Counted from the first letter of the stretch, positions 25,701-36,532 are shown. The stretch is 64,000 bases of DNA from Rhynchonema sp. JSB1_4 (GCA_030248065.1 JASAMV010001590.1:62001-126000); one strand, 5' to 3'. Numbers and translations: made by a program. Notes: generated by a model from the letters alone, not told the origin.

Positions 25701-27134
25701 AGAGCTACCGATAAATGGAGAAAATCGCGTTACATTCAGGCGTAATATGATTACCAGGGCAAGAGGACACGCAATTTGGGTCCGTTGGTGATTTTCGCTG
25801 GAAACCTTGCTTGCAGTCACAATACCAAAGCTGTGAACCTTGAGCGACTACTCCAAACGCACAGTATGCTCGCGGAAGGATTCGAACCCTCGACCTCCCT
25901 GCTACCAGGCATGGACAGCCAGTTGCCCTACCAGCTCAGCTACGGGAACGGGGTGCGGCTGCGGCGCTGAAAATTATACTGCCCATGCCCACTGCATGGC
26001 TGTATGGATAGTGTGTGCACAACGTCTCACGGCTGTACGTTGTGCAGGCTAGCAGGCTTCCAGTTCCAGTCCATACAAAGCATCAATTATGTAATGATAC
26101 ACCCGCGACAACAAACCAATGCTAAACTATACCTTTGCAGTCGGCAGGTTTCACACAGTCGCCAGCGGCGTCACGGCTGAACTCGTTCTTGCAAAAGCAC
26201 TTTGTGAATAACACTTGGACTTTCGCCGTTTGACCGCATTTCGTTTCTTTGCACGCAAACAAGTCTTTGCACGTTTGCTCGTTTGGCGCATCACAATTAT
26301 TCTTGCTCGTCGTCGCCGGCGGTGGCGGAAAGAAAAATCCTGCAACAATGCGTCAAACCAACTGCGGCGTTCTCTAACTTTGTGCTGCTGTTTTGCGCTA
26401 TGTGTAAGTGTGGGTTTAGCGTGTGTCTATGTGTGCACTGGACACGTCACTGGCTGCGTTGGAGTGCACTGCGCTGACAACGGTCAAAGATTAAAGCTTG
26501 CCAAACACGACTTTTCATCAAGACTAGGCGATTACCCGTGCCTACGGCCCAGGTTTGGGCCGTACAACGCTTAACAGTCCGTTAATCAGATGAACGACTT
26601 TGCATCCCGTTAACCTTTGCGAAAGCATCCTCAGAGATTTAGCGCTCTGCATCTTGCTAACTTTTGCGAAAGCATCCTCAGTGAATTAGCGCTCTGCATC
26701 CCGTTAACCTTTGCGAAAGTATCCTCTGAGATTTAGCGCTCTGCATCCCGATAACCTTTGCGAAAGCATCCTCAGAGATTTAACGCTCTGCATCCCGTTA
26801 ACATTTGCGAAAGCATCCTCAGAGAATTAGCGCTCTGTATCCCTTTAACCTTTGCGAAAGCATCCTCAGAGATTTAGCGCATTGTATCCCGTTAGAAAGC
26901 ATCCTCAATGATTTACCAATCAGCATCTCGTTAGCCCGTTAGAAAGCATCCTCAGAGACTTATGTATAAATCAGCATCCCGTTAGCCCGTTAGAAAGCAT
27001 CCTCAGAGATTAATCAGTTCCTGTTTTTAGACGTATAGATATTTTCCAAGCCGCATACCCTTTGATGACTTACCGTCGACACACTGTAGCGTCGGCAGTG
27101 CACACGTTGAGATGAATAAGATCCAAGTCGACAT
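22799..27134 (-). CDS. Secreted multi-TIL plus C-type lectin protein, paralogue B
   Basis: Predicted exons (5' to 3'): 27074-27134 (signal peptide MSTWILFISTCALPTLQC, phase 1 donor gtaagt); TIL-like modules 26133-26339, 25494-25691, 25210-25377, 24970-25137, 24727-24894, 24347-24514 and 24035-24208; lectin exons 23807-23958, 23540-23729 and 22799-22953. Seven complete TIL-like modules have eight cysteines each. Four of them are exactly 168 bp. Every module exon is phase 1-1. An eighth module (from 25755) is truncated by a tRNA-like sequence. The lectin domain shows SSFWVSL, WKW, W-x2-GEP and ends YICEIDL stop. TIL modules are usually protease-inhibitor or adhesive folds. The exon chain is very consistent, but the protein's role is not known. 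Confidence 0.85.
25755..25867 (-). pseudogene. Truncated TIL-module exon in paralogue B
   Basis: On the minus strand the 3' half of a TIL-like module is intact (YCDCKQGFQRK to CVSSCP). It ends at a phase 1 donor gtaatc, like its neighbours. The frame stays open upstream only into the tRNA-like segment at 25868-25949, and the first four cysteines expected in this module are absent. It is probably skipped in mRNA, because the flanking exons are all phase 1-1 and skipping keeps the frame. Confidence 0.65.
25868..25949 (-). repeat. tRNA-like sequence (tRNA pseudogene or SINE head)
   Basis: The minus strand has a box A-like block TAGCTGAGCTGG and a perfect box B GGTTCGAATCC (25878-25888 on the plus strand). 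A 5 bp T-arm is present (GAGGG with CCTTC). The ends GTTCCCG and CGCGAGC form a mostly paired 7 bp acceptor stem. The anticodon stem has a mismatch and the variable region is long, so this is probably a decayed tRNA gene or the head of a tRNA-derived SINE rather than a working tRNA. Confidence 0.6.
26590..27012. repeat. 47 bp minisatellite in intron 1 of paralogue B
   Basis: A unit near gatttagcgctctgcatccc plus gttaacctttgcgaaagcat and cctcaga is repeated about six times with few changes. Shortened variants follow that lack the cctttgcg block (gttagaaagcatcctcag). The array sits between the signal-peptide exon and the first TIL exon. Confidence 0.88.
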
Positions 27135-27883
27135 TTTTGTTCTGCTGCTGCGGACACCAGTTGAGCTCTGATTTAGCATCAGGATGCCGCATGTGTAAAT
27201 CGTGTGCTGCTTTTTCAATCGCTCGCCCACGTCTGCACTTTTTCTGCTGTTACGTAAACTCTCACTTTTTTCGTTCGGAACTCATGTTCACGAAGTTTGC
27301 ATTCCTACATGCACGCATTTGCATTTTGCTACAGAATATACCATGTATTCACATTTGCTGGATATAACGTTTTGCTGTATCCGTTACACAAAACCCGTCA
27401 TGTGCATGTGCTGAATAATTTCGATCAGCGATTAACTTTGCACTTATGTACATGATTGTCCATGTCTTCAAACTTTCAGGATAGCCAGCGGAATTTTAAT
27501 GCGTTCAATAGTGGAAACATCAGCACTGGTACAGTAACCCGGCAATCAAACGTGGCTTTCGTTTCGTTTGCATGTCGACAACTGTGGTGCGATGCAAAAA
27601 AAAGCGGTCAACGAAACGCGTTCCAGACTTGTCTTTTTGGAACGTTTGTCGGTGTCTCATGGACTTTTGTTGTGTGATTATCTGGTGTTTTCATTTGATT
27701 GCGCGGTGAGCTACATACTGTAGCGTCTGACAGCAACGCAGCGTTTCACTTTTATGACTATGATATTCCGGCGCAGAGCATAAAAAAGGTTGATGATACA
27801 TGTGAAGTTTTTCTCAAAGTGTCAATGACAGTAATCATTTTTGCGCGTCCGAAGTATCCTCATATCAGCAGAGTCACCACTCA
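27135..27883. other. Interval between paralogues B and A
   Basis: No supported gene. It should hold the promoter of paralogue B and the 3' end of paralogue A (both minus strand). I see no clear TATA box or polyadenylation signal. Confidence 0.5.
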
Positions 27884-28302
27884 TCACTCCAGTTTAACTT
27901 CGCATATGTAGGCTCCTTTGTCATTACAATAAGACATTATGTGACCATTTTGAAACGTTTGCATGTCAAACTGCAGTCGTCCGCAGCCATTCGTACTCAT
28001 TTCGTTGTATTTGACGTAATCGTACCCAGGTATGCTCGCAGCTGCGTCCCGAACTGCAAATTGTGCAAGATGGCGAATTAAGCGAATATTTAGCAGAGGC
28101 GTAATGATATTGTAACAATTATACTGCATTAATTGAAAAATTTTTCATGGATGGCTTGAGTTAAACCTTATTATTCTCATCCATTCGCATGTCTCAATGC
28201 AATCTATTGTCGAGCTAATAGTAACGGGTGATTTTCGAAACGGTGTGAACAAGAGGTTAATTGAGGTCGATGTAAAGTTCGATCGAAAGGGATCTCCTAA
28301 TC

Positions 28303-28381
<79 letters not shown>

Positions 28382-31300
28382 ACCGCCCCCACAGCCCCCC
28401 CCCCAGCCCCCCCACACACCCACCCCACCCCCACCACGCACACTACCCAATCGATTTTGCAGCTGGCAGAATAGTGAAACATTCTGACGTGCCTGCTGAT
28501 TTGGGAAATCTTATGCGTTGAAGAATACAAAGTGGAGCATGATGTTTTTTTTGGGGTGGCGTGGGGGGTACGCAGTAGACAGGAATACGTGAATATTCCC
28601 CAAAAAAAAACCAAAAAAAAAAAAAAAAAAAAACACAAACAACCAAAACAAAAAAAACCAAAAAAAAAACAACACAACAAACAAAAAAACAACAACAAAA
28701 AAAAAAAACCAAACAAAAAAAAAAAAAAACCAAAAAACAAACAAAAAAAAAAACAACACCAACCAACACAAAAAACACAACCACCCCACAAAACACCAAA
28801 ACAAAAAAAAACCCAAACACAACAAAAACACACACAAAACCAATTTTCTCTTTCTATTCGTTTTGAATGCACACCACCTTCGAAACCGGGCTCGTGTTGG
28901 CGTAGTTTGCCTTTACTGCTTCCGCGCGCTGATTGGCTGGCACTTGCAAGACAATCCAACACACAAGTAGTCGGGTGCCTTCTCTTCAGTTGGAAGCCGG
29001 CAACAGTTAACGCCAGGTGAGACAAGGAATACTTGTCTCAAAGATTAAGCCATGCATGTCTTAGCATGAACTGATCTAAAGTGAAGCCGCGAATGGCTCA
29101 TTGCCACAGCTGTTCTTTCTTGGATCACCGCTACACTCGAACAACTGTGGTAATTCTGGAGCTGATGCACGCAAACGAGCTCCGACTTTACGACACGCGA
29201 GCATTTATTCGAACAGGACAGAACCAGCAGCATCCACGCCTGACTCAGGCAACCCGCGCAAGCTCCGACCTGGAGATCAACCATCGACAGACGTCGAAAA
29301 GAAATGCAGATGCAGTCCCCCAACCGCTGCTGGTTCTGTTCTGTTCGAATGAACGCTCTCGTGTCGTAAGGAGCTCGTTTGTGTGCATTAGCTCCAGAAT
29401 TATCACAGTTGTTCGAGTGTAGCGGTGATCCAAGAAAGAACGGCTGTAGCGATGAGCCATTCGCGGCTTCACTTTAGATCAGTTCATGCTTAGACATGCA
29501 TGGCTTAATCTTTGAGGCAAGCATTCCTTGTCTCACCTGGCGTTCACTGTTGCCGGCTTACCAACTGAAGGGAAGGAATCCGACTATACTTGTGTGTTGG
29601 ATTGTCTTGTCTCGTTTCGGAAAAAGCTCAGTGCCGCAATCGAGAGATATACAAAAAGGCATGCCAGTGCGTGTGGAGAGCCCTACCACACACCAACGTT
29701 AGTGTAATGTCATGTCAGTGCGTGTGTCAGCCAATCAGCTCACGGAAACAGTACATACATGCGAGAGCCCTACATCGTGTATGTGCACATCCAGCTAGTA
29801 TTCCAGCGTGTGGGAAGAGCTCGTCGTGTGTGGGGGCTGAATAGGAGGGAGGCTGAAGCGGGTGGGTGCTGAATAGGAGGGTAGGCTGAAGCTGGGTGGG
29901 GGCTGAATAGGAGGGGGGCTGAAGCTAGGTGGGGGCTGAATAGGAGGGGGCTGTAAAGTGTGAGGCTGTGGGGGCTGAATAGGAGTTCCCCGATCGAAAC
30001 CTGTGTGCAAGCAAAACATGAAATAGTGCGTGGTGCTAACGTGGAATGTTTCAAGTTTATGCTGAGCTTACACCGACCTTTACACCGAACTCTCGTTTAC
30101 GATGTTCCACAGATTTGCTCGCGATAATAATCAACCAGCCGGGCGTAACGTTCATACACACTTACTCTTTAGGTCGCCATGGATGCCTTTCCAGTAGTAG
30201 ATTCCAGTTCGGTCGTCTCGCCTGAGTCCAACCCAGAACGACGGATTGCCGCCTCTATACGGCACACTCTGACGGGCGAGCACCAACCAGTTGTACACTT
30301 CGTCCACCATCTCCGCCGTTTTAGTTTGCGCCAATTGCGCATTGCTGTCGACCTGACGTGTGACCAAATTGCGCTTATATTCATGACGTCAACTGAGGTC
30401 ATCAAACTCTGCCCTAATGCCATGTTTGGATTCGTCGCGTTCATTATTCAAGGATGCTTACTGAGTTGACGACTCAGTGATGACGATTTGTGTTTACGAC
30501 TAAATAAATTAGCCTCAAATTGGAAATAATCAGAGATTGACGTTACGTTTTGTCATCGTCCCAATAATAACATGATTGTACTTTCATTGGCTGGCATAGC
30601 TAAGGAAAAGCCATGAAAACTCTGAATCTCGTGAAGCAAAATCGCCAACCTGCCGACACCTGCTTCTTGCTTCATCGTAGGTCACGTAGTCGTCGTTAAT
30701 GCCGTGGAACAAGCACGTGTCGTGGTACACGAGCGTCGCTCGACCGCGGGCTTTCTGCTTGCACATGGCGTCCTTCTGTCCGTCGCTACGTTGTGGATGA
30801 TCTGCAATACCAAAGTGGCGGCCTGTAGATATCGGCTTTTTTAAAGTCGTATACCTCAAATCGTGAACCCACGCCCTAAAGTAAGTCCCGGACATGTACT
30901 AATGTGTTTACTTTTCACCGCGGTGTCTTGGCGCAATGTTTATATCTTAGCGGAGAGCGCTACAGCGATCGATAATCACATAAAAACGGGCTGTAGCAAC
31001 CGAACGGCTAATGAGAACTGTCAAAAATTGATGAATGTAACATCGGGCATTGACAGTTATGGTGGACGGACGGTATTTTTATCTGAAATACGACCCTTGC
31101 CATTCTTGCTATTTGCCATCACAAAATTTCCCGAAAATTTCGCACCGGTTTTGGTGCTACATCTGTATGCACACAACGCTTTATCGCTATCGCGCACCAG
31201 CTGTGAAAAGTGAACACATAAAATGTGCTGGACTGTAATATTTCTAAGGCGCTCCTTCGGGGCTGTCTAAGTTGACCATCAAAAGGAGACGACTTTATGT

Positions 31301-34300
31301 GAAAACCAAACAATTAGCCGAGATTTCTGTGTTCGCAACTTTGTTTTTCTAAATCGCCAACTTGTTGGACATTGATTGGCTGCAACGCAACGTCCCGCAG
31401 AGCGATAGTAATTCGGCTGACACACGCAGTTTTTGTCGACCGTCGTGGGATGCGTTTGACCACATTGTCGTTCCGAGCATGGTCTGTTCTGACAGTACTG
31501 CTCCTTGGTGTTCAGCTTTGCTGCGCACAAACTTCCTGTAATTTATTTTTTACAGTTTGTTGTAGCTTAGTTTGTTTTTTTCAAATACCGGAGAATGCCA
31601 AACAAGCCCCAGTGGGTGTTTAACTCTCCGAATAAGTGCCCATCAATAGTCATTTCAGTAACGCTTCATATGCTTATATCTTTACGTGATGGGAAATTAT
31701 TTTTTCTGAAATCTCAAAACCAGTGTGTGCCAAAACAATCCGCTAGGAACTAATGTTGGCATTCTCCGATATGTATACGCACTGCGTGCGTGGGATGCTG
31801 TTTCGAAATACGAAAAAGCCCACAGACTCAAGTTCATGTTCCTCAGCTGCGAACAAAGCTGAATGAAACAACAGTTGCACGCACGTTTGCATTCGAGGTC
31901 GGTCACGCATTTGGTGCCATGTCGCTTCAGATGACTCTTGCACATGCACTGGAACAGTCCAACTGACTTAGATGGAACGTAGTTCCAGCCACACTGCTTT
32001 TCTAAGCAGCTGTGTTGGGCATGACACATTTGCTCCTTCACTGTGCACCCACCTGCAATGAGAATGATGAGTTTACGTTCCGCAGCGTCTCTATTTTAGC
32101 TCGAGCTCGCACAGTAATAGCCATTTGAAAGGTTCTCACCGCCGAAAATATTTGACGGCGGTGTCGGGACAGGCGGACAGGATTGCACGCACACAGACCC
32201 CTGACGACTCCAACCATGCTTGCACACGCAACGCGTTTGTGCCGGAGGCAACACAGCCGGTTGTTGTTGGAACGCAATGGAATGGCTTCCTGGGCACCTC
32301 GCCTCAGTCATGCAAGCCAGGCCCGTGCAAGGCATTTCGTTGGCTGGACATTGTATTGGACCGGGTGCGACTGCAACACAATTCGAACCGATATTTCCCA
32401 AGTTTAAGACTTTAGGAAACCTGGTCATTTACCATTCGGACATTGGTGTTTGTCGACGCACTGTTTGTCGCTGTGTCGTCGGTATTTCCCGGATTGACAA
32501 TGACAAGCACCGCGATTGACGTTCTGTGAGGCCACAGCTCCGAGTACTTGGCACACATGCTCGGAGCAATGGTTCTGCGGTAGTTGGTTGCACAGTTGCT
32601 CATTGGCGCCACAGCTGGCGGATGCTAAACATGGCAAACTCAATCCATATAGTAAAAATGTGGATTCAGTGCCTCATAAAATTAGAGATAGCTTCGATCC
32701 ACTGAATCTGTTCCAAGATCTTTTTATGTATGTGTTTAGCCACCAGCGCAGGTACATAGTTTTCAAATCGTAGTATAGTAAGTTTCTAATTTCGTTGCCT
32801 CGTGCATTTTTACAGACGCAGGGAAACTCCCGTTCGAAGTCGAAGCAGGCAACAAGCTCAACACACAGTTAACAAGCCACGCAGCTGGCTCGTGTGCGTT
32901 TCCAATGTTTCAGTCACACAAGCTGTGTGTGTCAGTTACGTGGCTTGTAGACTGTGTGTTGAGCTTGTTGCCTGCTTCGACTTCGAACGGGAGTTTCCCG
33001 GCGTCTGTAAAAATGCATGAGGCAACGAAATTAGAAATTTACTATACCATCGAAGTAAAATTCGTTGTGGCTAAATAAAACTGCCAGCAGCAAAATTTTT
33101 ATTGCGGGCTGACAAAGTGGGCCATCACTGACTGGGTCAGCCCTATATTTTCGTTTGGTTCAGCCAACAGGGTCACTTACCAGTGGGACATTGGTGTTTC
33201 TCGACGCACTGCTTGTCCGTGTATCGTCGGTACCTTCCCGATTGACAATAGCACGTTCCGCCGTTGACCTTGTTTTGTTGCACCAATCCATTGGCGCCGC
33301 ACATTGTTTCGACGCAATGTTGCGAAAACGGGAACACTGGTTTGCACGGTTGCTGATATGTGCCGCACAGACTGCCGGCTGAACAGAGAACCTAGCATGC
33401 GATCAACGTTCCGAATTGGTTTTGTTTTCTAAATTCAATTAAAAAAAGTCACTATTGAAATTAGTAAATTTGCTTCTGCGCTTTGGCGTTTATAAGTTTA
33501 ATGTTGTGGTCATGTGTGTGCTGCTCAAGATAAAAAGGACTCAACTGCTTATTTGTTTTTTCATCGACGCAAATCGTCAACTCATCTTCAACTCAAGCTG
33601 CTCTGAATGAGCGCCAGAAGTACGTTATGCATTAGGTGGCATTGGAGCTGAGTTGAATGTGAGAGTTGACGATCTAAGTTGACGACATGTATATGTATGT
33701 AAATATAGTGGTGGCTCACTCGGGTGCGTCAAACGGTACACACCCTTCAACTGGCTCCTACCACTGGCTGCCGCGATGCACTGTTGTCTGATGATGCACT
33801 GCTGATCGGACTTGCGCCGGTACGTTTCCGGATGACACCTACAGCCGTCTCGGTTGATGTGTTCGGATGTGACCGCTCCATTGATGCATGTCTTCTCCAT
33901 GCAGTGACCCAGGAATTCGTTGGGCGAATTGCACGGCAGTTGATTCGCGCCACACTTATCGTTGGCTGCAACACTCGGTGCCACGATACTTGATAATAGT
34001 ACCTTTGTAGTGGCATGATTGGGACGCCGCTATATTTTCGGCTACCCTGAAGACTATTCAAAAAGCGTTTTGCGTGGGAGTTTGAAAACGTGTAAATTGG
34101 GATGCAAGTCAGCTGTTTGGGGACCAAGACATCGATCAAAAAGCAACTGTAATAGGATATTCCATCAAATCGATAGTCAGTCACTGCAGAACACCACCGA
34201 CACCGACATTTGTACAAGCTGAATCGACGCACGTGTAAATATGGCAGGACACTTGAACGACGAGAACAGGACCACGCTGGAAGCTGTCGGATTGACGGTC

Positions 34301-34974
34301 AGCCCGTCCCAGAAGGCCGTCTCGTTTTGCACATGGTACAATTCACATTGGACCGAACGGAAAACGTGCAGAAGGGCCAAACGGAGGGCCGATATTCACA
34401 TGCTTTAATAATCTTTTTGCAGTCTCACAGACTTTCAGAATCATTACTCTAATCTGCCAACTTGCCTTTGAAGGGTTTGATGTTAAGCTGAACTTTTGTT
34501 CGTAAGAAAGTAGCACATGATTACGACAAGTTCTCCCCGCCCACTTGACCCTTTTGCACTTTTGTGGGTTGAAAACGCCGACACTGAAAAAGATATTCAA
34601 GATTTTATTTCAAATTGTCTTGAGCTACATTCAGTGAACAAAGCATGAAAATTTTGTTTTGACAACAACCACCGACTGACTTGCACGTTGCTGTCTGTTC
34701 ACATCTACGGACGCAGTCATCGACGGATTGCGATACCGCATTCCCTTTCAGCACGGCATGCGCGCCGCTCAGATTGACGTTCTTGATGCGAAAACAGAAT
34801 TGTGTAGCGGACGCATTTTGACCTAAAATCCCAGATTCTGGACACTATTGTACACGCTGCCAGTCATCATGCGTGCGAGTATGGTTTACTTTTGTATCAG
34901 AGTCTATCAGAGTACAAACTACATAACTCACCGATTACGCATAGTACAGCAATGAAAACAGTTTTCATTTCCAT
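27884..34974 (-). CDS. Secreted PAN-TIL-C-type lectin protein, paralogue A
   Basis: Predicted exons (5' to 3'): 34932-34974 (signal peptide MEMKTVFIAVLCVI), 34681-34822 (PAN-like, C-x3-C in CVRRC), about 34233-34583 (PAN-like continuation, CELYHV; exact joints unresolved, a frame change is possible); TIL-like modules 33762-33965, 33181-33378, 32433-32624, 32140-32370, 31885-32052 and 31362-31535; lectin exons 30650-30801, 30166-30373 and 27884-28053. The lectin has SFWVGL, YYWKG and ends YICEVKLE stop. TIL exons are phase 1-1 with eight cysteines, and one is 168 bp. The last lectin intron is about 2.1 kb because of a composite insertion. Domain content is certain; function (secreted binding or inhibitory protein) is inferred. 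Confidence 0.85.
28303..28381. repeat. Poly-C tract, about 79 bp
   Basis: An uninterrupted run of C followed by a C-rich, A-interrupted stretch to about 28440. It lies in an intron. The exact length is not trustworthy in any assembly. Long Gly and Pro frames over it are artefacts of the homopolymer. Confidence 0.9.
28596..28842. repeat. A/C-only low-complexity tract
   Basis: Almost 250 bp consisting only of A and C on the plus strand, with long A runs broken by single or double C. G and T are absent. No periodic unit is obvious. It may be a real strand-asymmetric microsatellite or a long-read base-calling artefact next to the poly-C run. Confidence 0.85.
29032..29231 (+). pseudogene. 18S rRNA 5'-region fragment, left arm
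   Basis: From cttgtctcaaagattaagcc through catgcatgtct, ccgcgaatggctcatt, tttcttggatca, aactgtggtaattct and ggagctgatgcacgc to gagctccgac, this follows the universally conserved 5' domain of small-subunit rRNA with substitutions. The usual first 30 or so bases of 18S are replaced by unrelated sequence. It is a diverged fragment, not a functional gene. Confidence 0.88.
29326..29521 (-). pseudogene. 18S rRNA 5'-region fragment, right arm (inverted)
   Basis: The minus strand repeats the left-arm fragment in inverse order: cttgcctcaaagattaagcc, catgcatgtctaagcatgaa, ccgcgaatggctcat, tttcttggatcaccgctaca and aactgtgataattctggagc. It differs from the left arm at several bases, so the palindrome is not a recent assembly fold-back of one identical read. 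Confidence 0.88.
29834..29987. repeat. G-rich tandem repeat, about 34 bp unit
   Basis: Four to five units of the form gggggctgaataggagg followed by ggggctgaagctgggt, with variable G runs. It lies between the rRNA-derived palindrome and the right edge of the composite insertion. It is strongly G-rich on the plus strand. Confidence 0.8.
32774..33046. mobile_element. Fold-back element (MITE), copy 1, in paralogue A
   Basis: A near-complete palindrome with ends TATAGTAAGTTTCTAATTTC and the inverse GAAATTAGAAATTTACTATA. The arms share ctcccgttcgaagtcgaagc and gcaacaagctcaacacacag. It lies in the intron between TIL exons. A second copy of the family is at 45260-45521. The terminal TA could be a TA target duplication. 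Confidence 0.85.
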
Positions 34975-36532
34975 TTTTGCTGTAGACTTTGCGGTTCTTG
35001 TTCTGGCTTGTAGAGTACCCGCGAAATATATTTAAACTGTCCAGTTTACGCAAGCCTATGAGAATGGATTTGGGTCTTCGAACTCGATTTGACAAAATAA
35101 CCGTGACAAGAATAATGGCTTCTATTCTTCAAAACATAATGGCTCATGACATACATATGTAGTCACATGATTTTGTCCATCATAAAAACTGGCCCAAATG
35201 GCCACTGAAACAATAAGTGCCTTGTGTTTGTTGCATTGCATGACCGCTCACGATCACGTTGTGTTTCGTGGGTGCGTTACCCAGCAAGTGTGGATGGAAC
35301 GCTGCATCATCTTTCACCAGCATTTCTCTTGGCTTCGCATCGCGAATTTCTAATGTGCACCATATGTTCAAACACTGTGGGAAAGTATGTATATTTGGAA
35401 AGCTCCGTTTTTGCTTGCCATAATATTCCCACAACAAAGTTTGCAGTCCAAATCGAAATGTTCATCAGGCTTGCGCAACTTTGTATGAAACGCTGATTTT
35501 TTTCGAAACTTCCTAGGCATAGGTGCAGGTATTCCAGACCAAAAGACACATCGTAAGCGCTCACGATTACGATTAAGTGATGGTCTCAATGATTGAAGTA
35601 GTACTGCAATCAGTGCTTGCTTGCCATCGACTCGTGTATTGTGTTCGTTTGATTTCCAATAAACAGTAGGCGTCAACGCTGGATCGGATTGCAAGGAGAG
35701 TGAATCACAAAGTCGTAGATTTCCGACAGCTAAGAACAACACCGTTTACGTGACTACATGTGGGAAGTCGTGTTTTGACGTTGTCACCAGGGTCAGCCAT
35801 TTCGCCAACGTTACAATCGAGCCATCGTCATTTTTGTTGTTAGACGTTGAGTGACGTGCCTGGCTTGGCTCATACCAATCTGCATTTAAGTTTGCGGAAA
35901 CACAATCTAAAGTTTGCAGTCCAGAATACTACGTAGCAGGACTTGATTTCGGCAGAAAGTTCGAAACCTAATGCGGAAGACGCGTGTGTGCACGTACAGT
36001 AAATAAAAGCGTAGGCGAACGGTACACAAACCAGATACCACCTTCATGTTCTTTTAACTTTTTTACCCGTTCCTAGATTGCTTGTGTCGTTTGATGATGC
36101 GAATGTCAAGCAGTTTTATGTAAAAATAGGTAAACGAGCGGAGAATGTAAGTAAATACTTATAGTTTGCGAGACATTTGAACAAATATTCGCCTTAAAAG
36201 TTTGTGGTGTTCTGTGCCAAATGTGAACGAGTGCAAAAAATAATAGTGCACATTAGCCGCGATATGTGTAGAAACTATATTCAAAATCATTAAATGATTG
36301 TGAATGACATTTAGATCATCAGTGGTGAAATGCCAAACAAGTTTCGTCACGTCACGTGCGTGACATTTTGCAAAATTGTTTACCGCCGCGAATGCGTGAC
36401 ATGACGTACTGCAACAGCCCTAATTTGTAGTTTGCAACCGGCGCCAAGTGCCAGACTATATAACCGGGACCCAAATTCGCAAAAAAATGTCATTCAACAA
36501 GACAACAACTTTTTATTTTCCATCAATCAACG
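34975..36532. other. Divergent intergenic region
   Basis: Lies between the start of paralogue A (minus) and the glycine-rich gene (plus), so it should contain both promoters. An A/T-rich TATA-like block (tttaaatatattt on the minus strand, near 35021-35034) lies about 50 bp upstream of the paralogue A ATG. Open frames at 35180-35742 on the minus strand show no family features. Confidence 0.55.
36457..36463 (+). promoter_or_regulatory. TATA box of the glycine-rich gene
   Basis: TATATAA in the context ccagactatataaccggg, 70 bp upstream of the predicted ATG at 36533. The spacing suits a core promoter with a short 5' untranslated region. Confidence 0.65.

Larger units (their letters stand above)
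28946..29611. repeat. Palindrome built from 18S rDNA and flanking sequence
   Basis: The left arm (28946-29231) and right arm (29326-29611) are inverted copies that differ at scattered sites and by small indels. A spacer of about 94 bp separates them. Each arm carries non-rRNA flank (from gacaatccaacacacaag to ccaggtgagacaagg) followed by an 18S 5'-region segment reading inward. Confidence 0.85.
28226..30104. mobile_element. Composite insertion in the last intron of paralogue A
   Basis: The left edge (28226-28290, gggtgattttcgaaacggtgt) and the right edge (about 30029-30104, with caccgacctttacaccgaac) match the left and right parts of the 214 bp element at 49321-49534. Between them lie a poly-C run, an A/C-only tract, an 18S rRNA-derived palindrome and a G-rich tandem repeat. 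This reads as one fold-back element that has been opened by, or has acquired, other DNA. The right terminal repeat itself is missing. Confidence 0.6.

Noticed and set aside
26590..27012. CRISPR-like array
   Set aside because: The units are contiguous 47 bp tandem copies without unique spacers, in a eukaryotic intron.
28145..29025. Long poly-Gly, poly-Pro, Lys-rich and Phe/Val-rich frames
   Set aside because: They arise from the poly-C and A/C-only tracts in an intron, not from coding sequence.
29032..29521. Functional 18S rRNA gene
   Set aside because: Only a diverged 5' fragment is present, in inverted duplicate, without the true 5' end or the rest of the rRNA.
35180..35742. Minus-strand open frames upstream of paralogue A
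   Set aside because: No domain, signal peptide or paralogue support, and overlapping frames look equally plausible.
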